Assembly: GCA_037953745.1 (NCBI GenBank)
Contig: JBAKBP010003181.1
Span: 1-64,000 of the forward strand
DNA: 64,000 nucleotides
Reading direction: 5' to 3'
Origin: Lithodes maja
Lineage: Eukaryota; Arthropoda; Malacostraca; Decapoda; Lithodidae
Shown here: positions 31,933-40,304 of the stretch, piece by piece
Position numbering within the stretch: position 1 is the first letter of the stretch
Layout of the letters: every line of letters begins with the position of its first letter
The notes under the pieces: model-generated
Seen by the model: the letters and a program-made list of their open reading frames with translations, nothing else
What the model was told of the DNA's origin: nothing
Database searches by the model: none
Made by a program: the position numbers and the translations under genes

Positions 31933-32645
31933 AACCCCACAACCACCCTATCTAAAGAACTAGCTAATGTAGAAACCCCTAACCGTGAAAGATGAACCCC
32001 ATCCCTTGCGTACATCCCATCTCTCCCATAGAAACTATCCCAGTTATCAATGAATGGTATTGCTTTTTCTTTGCAATATTTCTCCAAACGGCAATTGACA
32101 CCAATCGCCCTGGATGTCCATTCCTTGGGAACTCCTCTTCTGGGTAGGATACAATGTACTACAGGGATCCCTCCCTTCATCCTAACTTTATCTAACACAT
32201 CCCGATACTGCTGCAGCAGTTCCTCACTTCTACCCTTACCAACATCGTTACTCCCGGTACTGAGACAGATAATGGGGTTATCTCCACTATCTTCCAAGAT
32301 GTGGTCCATCTTCTCTAAAACCCTCCCAACTCCATGGCCAGGCAGACACACAACCTTCCTAAGTTTAGTGCGGGTAGCCCTAACTAAATGTCTTACCATG
32401 GAGTCGCCCACAATCGACACAGACTTACCTTCTCGGGACACAGACTTACCTTTCCCTCGGGAGGATCCAGCAGCTGCAGTTGGAGAACCCCTGGTGGTGG
32501 TGGTGGTGGTGGGGGTGGTGGTAGGTAGCACAGCGTCAGAGGTTGGAGCTGAGTCAGCGGCAGGCACTTCGGTTATCCCTCCCTTATCCTGACTATCTTT
32601 TCCCTCACATTCGTCTCGCAAAGGAGAGAATGTATTTGTCACACT
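31929..32645 (-). CDS. LINE-A ORF1, SGNH-esterase protein, 5'-truncated
   Basis: Open from the insertion end to TGA at 31929. It starts in the SVTNTFSPLRDE segment; the N-terminal coiled coil seen at 37676 is missing. A Thr/Pro/Ser-rich linker follows, then the esterase domain: SIVGDSMVRH (nucleophile Ser in GDS), CLPGHGVG, GSNDVGKG (block III) and DGVHLSRLG (Asp-x-x-His block), ending in VVVGF. Esterase ORF1 proteins are established in CR1-like elements and probably act on membranes or lipids during the retrotransposition cycle; the substrate is unknown. Codons upstream of 32645 belong to the host LINE B. Confidence 0.9.
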   Translation of the reverse strand, partial: SVTNTFSPLRDECEGKDSQDKGGITEVPAADSAPTSDAVLPTTTPTTTTTTRGSPTAAAGSSRGKGKSVSREGKSVSIVGDSMVRHLVRATRTKLRKVVCLPGHGVGRVLEKMDHILEDSGDNPIICLSTGSNDVGKGRSEELLQQYRDVLDKVRMKGGIPVVHCILPRRGVPKEWTSRAIGVNCRLEKYCKEKAIPFIDNWDSFYGRDGMYARDGVHLSRLGVSTLASSLDRVVVGF

Positions 32646-34565
32646 CAAGGTAGCAAATGAATCCCAAAACAACCCTAAAGCATTTTATCAATTGTATAAA
32701 TCTAAGGTAAAGGATACAGTAGGGCCTCTTAAGAATGTCATAGGTGAGATTACAGATGATGAGTTAGAAATGTGCAATACTCTAAATAGTCATTTCCTTT
32801 CTGTTTTTACAAACGAAAATTTAGATCAAGTTCCAGTAGTCAACCAAGTATTTAACGGTAGTATAGACGAAATATTAAGCACAGTTCAGGTCACTAGTGA
32901 CGAAGTAATTAAGGAAATAGATAGACTAAAACCCCAGAAATCTCCAGGTCCAGATGAGGTGTATGCTAGGGTATTAAAAGAATGCAAAGACGAATTAAGT
33001 TACCCATTAACTCACCTATTTAATAATTCACTAGCTTTAGGCTTAGTTCCTGATTCATGGAAGCTCGCAAATATAATTCCGATATTTAAAAAAGGTGATA
33101 AGTCCATAGCATCAAATTACCGTCCTATTAGTCTCACATCAATTATAGGGAAATTGCTAGAATCAATTATTGCCAGGAAAATTAGAAATAACTTATATAT
33201 GTTCAAGTTAATAAATCCCTCTCAACATGGTTTCACTCCAGGACGATCCTGCCTAACAAATTTACTCAGTTTTTTCTCCGAGGTTTATGAAGCGGTAGAT
33301 AACAACTATATGATATAGTTTACTTAGACTTCAGTAAGGCCTTTGATAAAGTTCCACATGAAAGGCTGTTAAGGAAGATAGAAGGACACGGTATTGGGGG
33401 GATACTACTCAAGTGGATTAAGTCATGGCTGATTGGTAGGAAACAGAGAGTTAGTATAAATGGTGTAAAATCGGACTGGGGATTAGTTAAAAGTGGGGCC
33501 CCCCAAGAGTCGGTTTTGGGGCCCCTTCTGTTCATTATCTACATAAATGATCTTGACTCGGGCATAAAGAGTAGGATCAGTAAATTTGCTGATGATACTA
33601 AAATAGGTAGGATAATAGAGTCAGCTAGCGACAGGGAATGTCTTCAAAATGATCTCGATCACTTGCACGAGTGGTCCATAAATTGGCAGATGAGTTTCAA
33701 TATAGACAAATGTAAGGTATTAAGGATTGGAAATCGTAATTTAGATGCTAAATACAAACTAGACAATGTAGAATTGGATAACTCAGAGTGTGAGAAGGAT
33801 CTGGGGGTGCTCATTAGTAATGATCTGAAACCCAGAAAACAGTGTATAAGTGTTAGGAATAGGGCAAATAGAATTCTAGGATTCATATCTAGGAGTGTTA
33901 GCAACAGGACTGCTGAAATTTTCTTAAAACTATACTTAGCTCTAGTAAGACCCCATTTAGACTATGCTGTTCAATTTTGGTGCCCTTATTATAGAATGGA
34001 TATCGACCCTTTAGAGGCAGTCCAAAGAAGAATGACCAAAAAGATACACAATATTAGAAATTTATCGTATGAGGAGAGGTTGAAAGTCTTAGGCCTGCAC
34101 TCACTAGAGAGACGAAGATGTAGGGGAGACATCATAGAGGTATTTAAATGGATACAAGGTTTAAATAAGGGCGATATAGATGAGGTATTAAAGCTAAAGA
34201 ACGGCGACATAACCCGCTCAAATGGTTTCAAGTTAGATAAGTTTAGATTTAGGAAAGATATAGGAAAGCACTGGTTTGGAAATAGAGTTGTTAACATGTG
34301 GAATGCACTGCCCAGAACAGTAATTAGCTCAGAAACAGTTGAAATCTTTAAGCATAAGTTGGATTCCCATATGGGTGATATGGGCTGGGTGTGAATGGGA
34401 GCTGCTTCATGTGGGCCGCATAGCCATATGCAGTTTCCCGCGATCTTATGACCTTATGTTGTTATGTAATTGGGGTTGGGTGTGACAGGGATCTGCCTTG
34501 TGTGGGCCGATCGGCTTTGTGCAGACTCCCATTTTCTTATGTTCTTATGTTCTTATGTTCTTATT
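32646..34565 (+). pseudogene. LINE-B copy 2, ORF2 RT and 3' UTR
   Basis: Resumes at FYQLYKSKVKDTVGPL and stays open to about 33318. There a 4-bp deletion removes part of the DNDKSYD codons and shifts the frame; the rest is open to the TGA at 34392-34394. RT motifs: SPGPDEVYA, YLDFSKAFDKVPHE, GAPQESVLGPLLF (GVPQG of other copies altered to GAPQE) and FADDTK. The B 3' UTR follows, ending in TTCTTATG octamers at 34538-34565. Together with 25386-26144 and 28078-28678 it makes one nearly complete B ORF2. Confidence 0.88.
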
Positions 34566-34917
34566 AGCAATCGAGTATTTTATTCCCTCTAGTTGGCTCA
34601 GTCACATGTTGCGTCAAGAAACAGTCTTGAACTAATTTAAAATTAAAATGTCCTACAATACAAACCTTATTAGACTGACAGGCTCGGGCAATTTCATCCC
34701 AGAAATGTAAAGATAACTTACTAAGCAGCTATTAAGTTTTAAAACGCCAACTGAGTATCTAAATTGTAAGCACAATACATATACAGGACACTGCTGGTCA
34801 TTTCCTAAACGTATTTTGAAGGAGACCATAACACAAAAATCACATTTCATGGACTCAGCCTTGATAATAAACTATGAAGATATTGTAATATATTGTATAT
34901 GTCTTAGGCTAAATAAA

Positions 34918-34973
<56 letters not shown>

Positions 34974-35515
34974 GTATATGAGGCCAATTACAACACTGTC
35001 ATGGCTGTCATTGATTTCTAACCATACACTTTCACTTTTCCTTTCTAATTTTATATCTGACCTAGTGCAGCAGTTTATCGAATTGGAGACCAAAATTACT
35101 ACACCTTCGCCTTTTCTCCCTTGACGATCTATGTTATACATAGTAAATCCGTTTATTTGATACTCTGCAATTGAATCTCGTGTTTCCGTGTTCATCCACG
35201 TTTCTGTAATCATGATAATATCAATATTTTCAGTAGAAACTATTGCTTTCAATTCATCTATTTTATTCCGTAAACTCCTGCTATTTGTGTAGTAAGTTCG
35301 GAGTTTCGTATCTAGAGCCTTGTTCACTACCGCAATATTCTCGTTTCTAGTACGATGACCTGAATTGTTTCACCATAGATTGGGACTAACACATATACTG
35401 TAGGCATACCATCTGTTAATTCGCTATTGTTATTGCTACCTTCAATATTTCTACTAGCAGTATTGATACTACCATCAAAGCTTTTACTAGCACGCTGATT
35501 TAATTACAATCCTGT
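34566..35515 (-). pseudogene. LINE-C fragment 4: endonuclease N-terminal half
   Basis: Minus-strand EEP sequence: TYYTNSRSLRNKI (about 35305), TETWMNTETRDS (about 35210), SVWLEINDSHDSVVIGLIY (about 35000), then, beyond an inserted retroposon, WDEIARACQSNKVCIVG (about 34690) and TEPTRGNKIL (about 34600). Upstream, residues rich in Asn and Ser run to a TA repeat at 35515. There is a 60-bp deletion near 34638 relative to the duplicate at 44951. It completes LINE C toward its 5' end; ORF1 is absent. Confidence 0.78.
34733..34976 (+). mobile_element. Short retroposon with AATAAA and (TTA)n tail
   Basis: An insert of about 244 bp in the C endonuclease, ending GGCTAAATAAAGTTATTATT and about 18 ATT units (34920-34972). 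It has no ORF and no clear Pol III boxes. The same insert is present in the duplicate tract (45115-45540). It could be the 3' end of a LINE or a SINE. Confidence 0.5.
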
Positions 35516-35680
35516 GACTGATATATATATATATATAAATGAGTGTGTGTTTAAAAAGTCCATTTCCACCAATCAATCAATCAATCAAATTGAGTAGTGA
35601 CAGGGGGTTAGGGGGAAGTGGGGATAGGACAAGAAATAGTTGGATGAAGTGAATTGTAGCAGGAGAAAAAGGTTTCCAGG

Positions 35681-35797
35681 CTAGACTGGAACTGCCTGAG
35701 GGTTTTTCTGGTTTAGCTGCTGAAGAGACTGGCCAGGGCAAGGTCGACAGGGGCGCGTTCGGGGAGGCTCCTCGCTGGCACGGGTATCATCTGCCAT
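35681..35797 (-). CDS. Small ORF downstream of the cold-shock gene (38 aa)
   Basis: ATG at 35797, 75 bases after the cold-shock stop, ending TAG at 35681. The sequence begins MADDTRASEEPPRTR and has no recognised domain. It might be the start of a deleted ORF2, which would make the unit an internally deleted LINE, or it may be chance. Length and composition alone do not decide. Confidence 0.3.
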   Translation of the reverse strand: MADDTRASEEPPRTRPCRPCPGQSLQQLNQKNPQAVPV

Positions 35798-35872
35798 GTC
35801 TGGTCGTGGGCGTGTGAGGGTGGGGTGATGGTGGTGAAGGTGATGGGTGGTGGTGGTGGTGGTGGTGAGTTT

Positions 35873-37063
35873 TTATTTCCTTGGGAGGTCTGGGAAGCCG
35901 CGTTTTAGAGCTTCCTCCACTGTTACGCTGCAAGTCACGTAGTTGGTCTTGGGGTCCTTCGTGTGGAAGTAGCAGTTGCAGCCGTCTCTTTTCCAATTCT
36001 CCATACAGTAGGACAGGAATCCGTGGAATTCAGGTATTATGCAGTCCTTGTAGGCATAGCTCATGGACATGTTGAAGTCTGTTTCGAGGTGTGGATAACA
36101 GATTTCCATGAACAGTTGGTGAGGAGTTTTTGGAGTTTTTGCTGATTGTGGTGTTGGTGGCTGGGGCTCGGAAGTTGCAGCTGGTAATGTCTCCTTTGCT
36201 ACTGCTGGTGTTTTCTTCTGCTTCTTCATTTTTTTGGCTTTGGGGCTCGCAATCTCAATGGTGGGCATGGAGGCTGCTTCTACATGTTCTGCTAACTCAG
36301 GTGGTGGTGTAGTGGTTGCAGTCATAGCCGTGATTACTGAAGGTGGTGGTGGTGGTGGGAGGGCTTCCTCGACCTCCATAGGTGGTGCTGGAGTCTTGTC
36401 CTCTTCAGTGAAAAGGTCGATGAAGGGAGTCAGAGTCAGGACCTTCGGCTTGGTGGGTGCTGGTGGTGATGGTGCAGGCCCCTCTGAAGGTGGTGGTGGG
36501 CAGTTTTTCCTATTCAGAGGGCGAGGCAGGAGAAGTTTTGGAGCCGGTGTGTTCCTCTGCCTCGGTGTTCTCTGGTGGCTCCCTGGAAGGTTGGCTGGGA
36601 TGGATATTACAGGGAGATTGTTCTCCTTCAGGAGGGCGGGCAGAATCTGCTGCAGGAGGGAGGTGTCGTCTCCAGCCAGAGCCATAGCCGTCCTAATAAC
36701 CACATCTATGATGGAAAAAGATGTGGTATTGGATTTTGGGCTCGGCCTGGTGGGTCTCCTGCTGGTCGACTCCTTCTGCCCCTCCTTCAGGAGGTCCCTG
36801 GCGTGAGTGGAGCCCTTGACAGCGGCGCCCTTTGGTCCCGTCACCTGTCTGGCTTCAGGACCTCTGGGAGCAGCCACTGCCACAAATTCCACCCTTTCTC
36901 CATCACCAAGGGAGGGCACAGCCTTAAGGGGGTTGTTTTTCTTGATGGCGCCCTTGTGGGTGAAGATGTCCTTGGTGCCGTCGTCAGGGGTGATGAAGCC
37001 GTACCCCTTCTTCACATTGAACCATTTTACAAGTCCAGCAAGGATGGGAGTTGCTGAACTCAT
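35873..37063 (-). CDS. Cold-shock-domain protein, 396 aa, in a mobile unit
   Basis: ATG at 37063, about 70 bases from the unit's 5' end, with the context CACCATGAG; TAA at 35873. Residues 8-75 form a cold-shock domain: GLVKWFNVKKGYGFI includes the RNP1-like KGYGFI, and DIFTH is RNP2-like. This fold binds single-stranded RNA or DNA, as in Y-box and Lin28 proteins. Next come a basic stretch (about 80-135), a short hydrophobic helix-like part (IDVVIRTAMALAGDDTSLLQ), a long Pro/Thr/Ala-rich linker (about 175-320), and a conserved-looking C-terminal module of about 80 residues with several Cys and His (CMENWKRDGCNCYFH and a later VTC) that might bind zinc. No intron and no stop. It could be ORF1 of an unrecognised LINE or a captured host mRNA. 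The cold-shock call is firm; the role is inferred. Confidence 0.85.
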   Translation of the reverse strand: MSSATPILAGLVKWFNVKKGYGFITPDDGTKDIFTHKGAIKKNNPLKAVPSLGDGERVEFVAVAAPRGPEARQVTGPKGAAVKGSTHARDLLKEGQKESTSRRPTRPSPKSNTTSFSIIDVVIRTAMALAGDDTSLLQQILPALLKENNLPVISIPANLPGSHQRTPRQRNTPAPKLLLPRPLNRKNCPPPPSEGPAPSPPAPTKPKVLTLTPFIDLFTEEDKTPAPPMEVEEALPPPPPPSVITAMTATTTPPPELAEHVEAASMPTIEIASPKAKKMKKQKKTPAVAKETLPAATSEPQPPTPQSAKTPKTPHQLFMEICYPHLETDFNMSMSYAYKDCIIPEFHGFLSYCMENWKRDGCNCYFHTKDPKTNYVTCSVTVEEALKRGFPDLPRK

Positions 37064-37141
37064 GGTGAATGGTTGGTTGTGAGAGAGAGAGGTGAGGTAG
37101 GTGTGCTCAGGATGGGAGCTCAGAGCTGAATGATTTCCACC

Positions 37142-37455
37142 CACTGTATACATCTATACGCCAATTAACCTCTATATGACCAATCAGTCATCGCAATTCA
37201 AATATTCAATTCAAACGAGCAAATCGGAGCTCTTTGACCTGGCAAGTGACCAATAGGAGTGAAGTCCACTGTGAAGAGGGCGGAGCGTCGTGCCCGACCT
37301 GGAGCATTTAATTGCTCCAGCGACCATGTCACTGAACTAATGACTTGCGGGTCTCCCTCACAGAAGGTCAGACACACACCTGTCTCCGAAGTGTAAGGAC
37401 GCGCTAGTGTTAACAAGACAAACTAACAGTGATACCAGGAACTTACGAACAACTC
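37142..37455. repeat. Right part of a duplicated tract (copy 1)
   Basis: Over 95 percent identical by eye to 46346-46659. No ORF of note. It contains GACCAATCA and GACCAATAG (CCAAT-like) and an internal palindrome around GGAGCATTTAATTGCTCC. Similarity ends at 37455, where the 5' UTR of an A-type LINE begins. Confidence 0.75.
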
Positions 37456-37675
37456 AGCCAGTTCAGTCAGTGACAGGAGGAGGTTGTGTTAATTTGAGTT
37501 CCTGCCCGGACCACCTGCTCGTGACCCAGTGACCATACGCACCTACCTGTGTTTGGAGGCAGTGCACTCGTGTATATATAAAATTATTTTAGCTCAGTTT
37601 TTAGCTGTTAGTTGACTTATTTGTTTTTGTTTTCTGTACTTAGTTGTTTGCTCCTCGCTAAGCTTTTTTGGGATC
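37456..37675 (+). promoter_or_regulatory. Presumed 5' UTR / internal promoter region of LINE A
   Basis: The only place where sequence upstream of the A ORF1 ATG is visible. It starts right after the duplicated tract at a sharp break from the paralogue at 46659, which suggests a full-length 5' end. It includes CAGTCAGTGACAGGAGG and TATATATAAAATTATT, and is pyrimidine-rich near the ATG. CR1-type elements use internal Pol II promoters; no specific element can be proven here. Confidence 0.45.
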
Positions 37676-38590
37676 ATGTCAGGTATGAAGTGCGAGTCCT
37701 TTACTGAACTGCATCATCTTATTCTCCAGGTAAGGGAAGAGATGGTTGTGGTGAAGGAAGAGGTCTTGGCTCTAAGGGAGGTTAATGTTAAACTTCAGAG
37801 GGAAGTGGATTTGACTAAAGACGAAAATCTAGCTTTCAAGCTTAGCCAAGAGGAAATTAAGTCGAGTAAGGGGAAAAGGGAGGAAGTTGATGACAAATTG
37901 TATTCATGGCAGGTTGTTAAAAATACGGGTGGGAAAGTCACACTCAAGAAGCAGGATAGTAGAATAGATATGAGTGTGACAAATACATTCTCTCCTTTGC
38001 GAGACGAATGTGAGGGAAAAGATAGTCAGGATAAGGGAGGGTTAGCCGAAGTGCCTGCCGCCGACTCAGCTCCAACCGCTGACGCTGTGCTACCTACCAC
38101 TACCACCACCCCCACCACCACCACCACCAAGGGAGCTTCTACCACCACCGGGGTTCTCCAACTGCAGCTGCTGGATCCTCCCGAGGGAAAGGTAAGTCTG
38201 TGTCCCGAGAAGGTAAGTCTGTGTCGATTGTGGGCGACTCCATGGTAAGACATTTAGTTAGGGCTACCCGCACTAAACTTAGGAATGTTGTGTGTCTGCC
38301 TGGCCATGGAGTTGGGAGGGTTTTAGAGAAGATGGACCACATCTTGGAAGATAGTGGAGATAACCCCATTATCTGTCTCAGTGCCGGGAGTAACGATGTT
38401 GGTAAGGGTAGAAGTGAGGAACTGCTGCAGCAGTATCGGGATGTGTTAGATAAGGTTAGGATGAAGGGAGGGATCCCTGTAACATTGTATCCTACCCAGA
38501 AGAGGAGTTCGCAAGGAATGGACATCCAGGACGATTGGTGTCAATTGCCGTTTGGAAAAATATTGCAAAGAAAAAGCAATACATAACTAC
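37676..38590 (+). pseudogene. LINE-A ORF1 with complete N-terminus, frameshifted
   Basis: ATG at 37676 in GATCATGTC. Residues 10-65 are a charged coiled coil (VREEMVVVKEEVLALREV), followed by SWQVVKNTGGKVTLKK, SVTNTFSPLRDE and the Thr/Pro linker. A 1-bp deletion in a G run near 38150 shifts the frame. The esterase part (GDSMVRH, GSNDVGKG) is readable at 38200-38480, then a 2-bp deletion near 38481 shifts again. It is cut at 38590 by an antisense A copy, just before the Asp-x-x-His block. It shows what the N-terminus of the truncated ORF1 copies looked like. Confidence 0.85.
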
Positions 38591-40300
38591 ATAAGAACAT
38601 AAGAAAATGGGAGTCTGCAGAAAGCCGATTGGCCTAAGCAAGGCAGATCCCTGTCCCACACAACCCCAATTACAAAGCCCAATTATAGGCTCAACACTCT
38701 AATACCCTGAGGATCATCTTACCAAAACGGTTAGAGATTAACGCAGGATTACGGGGTCTGCAGAGCGCTGATTGGCCCAACCCTTCTGATCCCCCTTCAC
38801 ACCTAACCCTTCTCGTCCATATGCTTATCCAATGTTATCTTAAAGCTCCCTATCGTTTTTAATCCCACTATAGCACTTGGTAGTCCCTTCCACCCATCTA
38901 CAACTCTGTTACCAAACCAATATTTGCCTATATCTTTTCTGAAACGAAATTTATCTAATTTGAAACCATTGGTACGAGTTCTTTCGCTATCACTGAGCTT
39001 TAGTACATTTGTCATGTCCCCTTTGTTAATCCCACTAACCCACTTGAACACCTCTATCATATCCCCTCTATCTCTGCGTCTCTCTAACGAATGTAAGCCT
39101 AATTTCTTCAACCTTTCTTTATACGGAAGATTTCTAATATTATGGATCATTTTTGTCATTCTACGTTGTACTCTCTCCAATGAATCTATGTCCATTCTGT
39201 AATAAGGACACCAAAATTGAACAGCATAATCCATATGGGGTCTCACTAATGACAAGTAAAGTTTTAAGATAACATCAGCAGTTCTGTTACTCACACTCCT
39301 AGAGATGAACCCGAGAATCCTGTTTGCCTTGTTTCGGACGCTTATACACTGTTGTCTAGGCTTCAAATCATTGCTAACAAACACACCTAGATCTTTCTCA
39401 CAATTCGAGTTTTCTAATTCCGTATTAGCTAGTTTATATTTAACATTTGTATGCATCTTCCCTATCTTTAATACCTTGCATTTGTCAATGTTAAACTTCA
39501 TCTGCCAATTTACTGACCATTCGTGTAAGGTATCTAGATCCCTTTGGAGGCACTCTATATCTCTATCTGAATCAATTGTTCTCCCCATTTTGGTATCATC
39601 TGCAAATTTACTTATCCTACTAGTTATACCTAAATCAAGGTCATTTATGTATATAACAAACAACAGAGGACCTAATACAGATCCCTGGGGGACACCACTT
39701 TTGACTGCTCCCCATTCTGACTTTGTACCATTTATGCTGACTCTCTGCTTCCTACCAATTAGCCATGACCTAATCCATCCCAACAACGCCCCACCTATTC
39801 CATGCGCCTCAACCTTTCTCATCAATCTCTCATGGGGGACTCTGTCGAAAGCTTTACTGAAATCTAAATATATTATATCATATGACTTGTCATTATCTAC
39901 TGCTTCATATACCTCTGAGAAAAAACTAAGCAAATTAGTAAGGCAAGAACGTCCCTGAGTGAATCCATGCTGAGAAGAATTTATTAAATTAAATGTATCT
40001 AAGTGGTTTCTAATTTTACTAGCAATAATTGACTCTAGTAGCTTTCCTACGATTGATGTAAGACTAATGGGACGGTAATTGGATGCTATTGATTTGTCAC
40101 CTTTTTTGAAGATCGGAACTACGTTTGCAAGCTTCCAAGCTTCTGGAACTATACCTGTCTCCAATGACTTGTTAAATAAAATTTGTAATGGGTAACTTAA
40201 CTCATCCCTACATTCTTTTAATACTCTAGCATATACCTCATCAGGACCAGGCGATTTATGAGGTTTCAGTCTGTCAATTTCCTTAAGCACATCATTTCTA
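38591..40300 (-). mobile_element. LINE-A (young subgroup), 5'-truncated in RT
   Basis: Tail CATAAGAACATAAG at about 38591, A 3' UTR, and ORF2 up to the NDVLKEIDRL region at about 40298. The junction with plus-strand ORF1 sequence follows within about 6 bases. It lies between two partial copies of the A ORF1. Confidence 0.88.
38803..40290 (-). CDS. LINE-A ORF2 RT core and C-terminal domain, uninterrupted
   Basis: An open frame of 495 codons from LKEIDRLKPHKSPGPDEV to HMDEKG, with YLDFSKAFD, GVPQGSVLGPLLF and FADDTK. Small differences from sisters include a Gly-to-Asp change in RRRDRGDM and a stop close to the usual C-terminus. There is no endonuclease; truncation at the 5' side. Confidence 0.88.
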   Translation of the reverse strand: MLKEIDRLKPHKSPGPDEVYARVLKECRDELSYPLQILFNKSLETGIVPEAWKLANVVPIFKKGDKSIASNYRPISLTSIVGKLLESIIASKIRNHLDTFNLINSSQHGFTQGRSCLTNLLSFFSEVYEAVDNDKSYDIIYLDFSKAFDRVPHERLMRKVEAHGIGGALLGWIRSWLIGRKQRVSINGTKSEWGAVKSGVPQGSVLGPLLFVIYINDLDLGITSRISKFADDTKMGRTIDSDRDIECLQRDLDTLHEWSVNWQMKFNIDKCKVLKIGKMHTNVKYKLANTELENSNCEKDLGVFVSNDLKPRQQCISVRNKANRILGFISRSVSNRTADVILKLYLSLVRPHMDYAVQFWCPYYRMDIDSLERVQRRMTKMIHNIRNLPYKERLKKLGLHSLERRRDRGDMIEVFKWVSGINKGDMTNVLKLSDSERTRTNGFKLDKFRFRKDIGKYWFGNRVVDGWKGLPSAIVGLKTIGSFKITLDKHMDEKG

Positions 40301-40304
40301 TTTA

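Larger units (their letters stand above)
28679..32645 (-). mobile_element. LINE-A, near full-length copy (ORF1 partial, ORF2 intact)
   Basis: Tail (AACATAAG octamers at 28679-28710), 3' UTR, complete ORF2, and ORF1 up to the MSVTNTF segment, where it is 5'-truncated at about 32645. The longest A copy in the window at about 4 kb. It splits LINE B copy 2 with a possible 4-bp TCAA target duplication. Confidence 0.92.
35571..37132 (-). mobile_element. 1.56-kb mobile unit carrying a cold-shock-domain gene
   Basis: The block is bounded by the 9-bp repeat ATTTCCACC (35562-35570 and 37133-37141). The same surrounding sequence at 46312-46659 has ATTTCCACC once (46337-46345) and no block, which is an empty site. 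On the minus strand the unit begins CATTCAGCTCTGAG, carries a 396-codon ORF and a 38-codon ORF, then a pyrimidine-rich 3' part, and ends in about four GATT repeats directly against the target repeat. Tail plus variable-length duplication fits LINE-type target-primed integration; it is not poly(A). It is GC-rich relative to its neighbours. Confidence 0.85.

Noticed and set aside
32050..32592. 180-codon plus-strand ORF
   Set aside because: Antisense to the esterase ORF1.
36234..36806. Plus-strand Gly/Val-rich ORF of 190 codons
   Set aside because: Antisense of the Pro-rich linker of the cold-shock protein.
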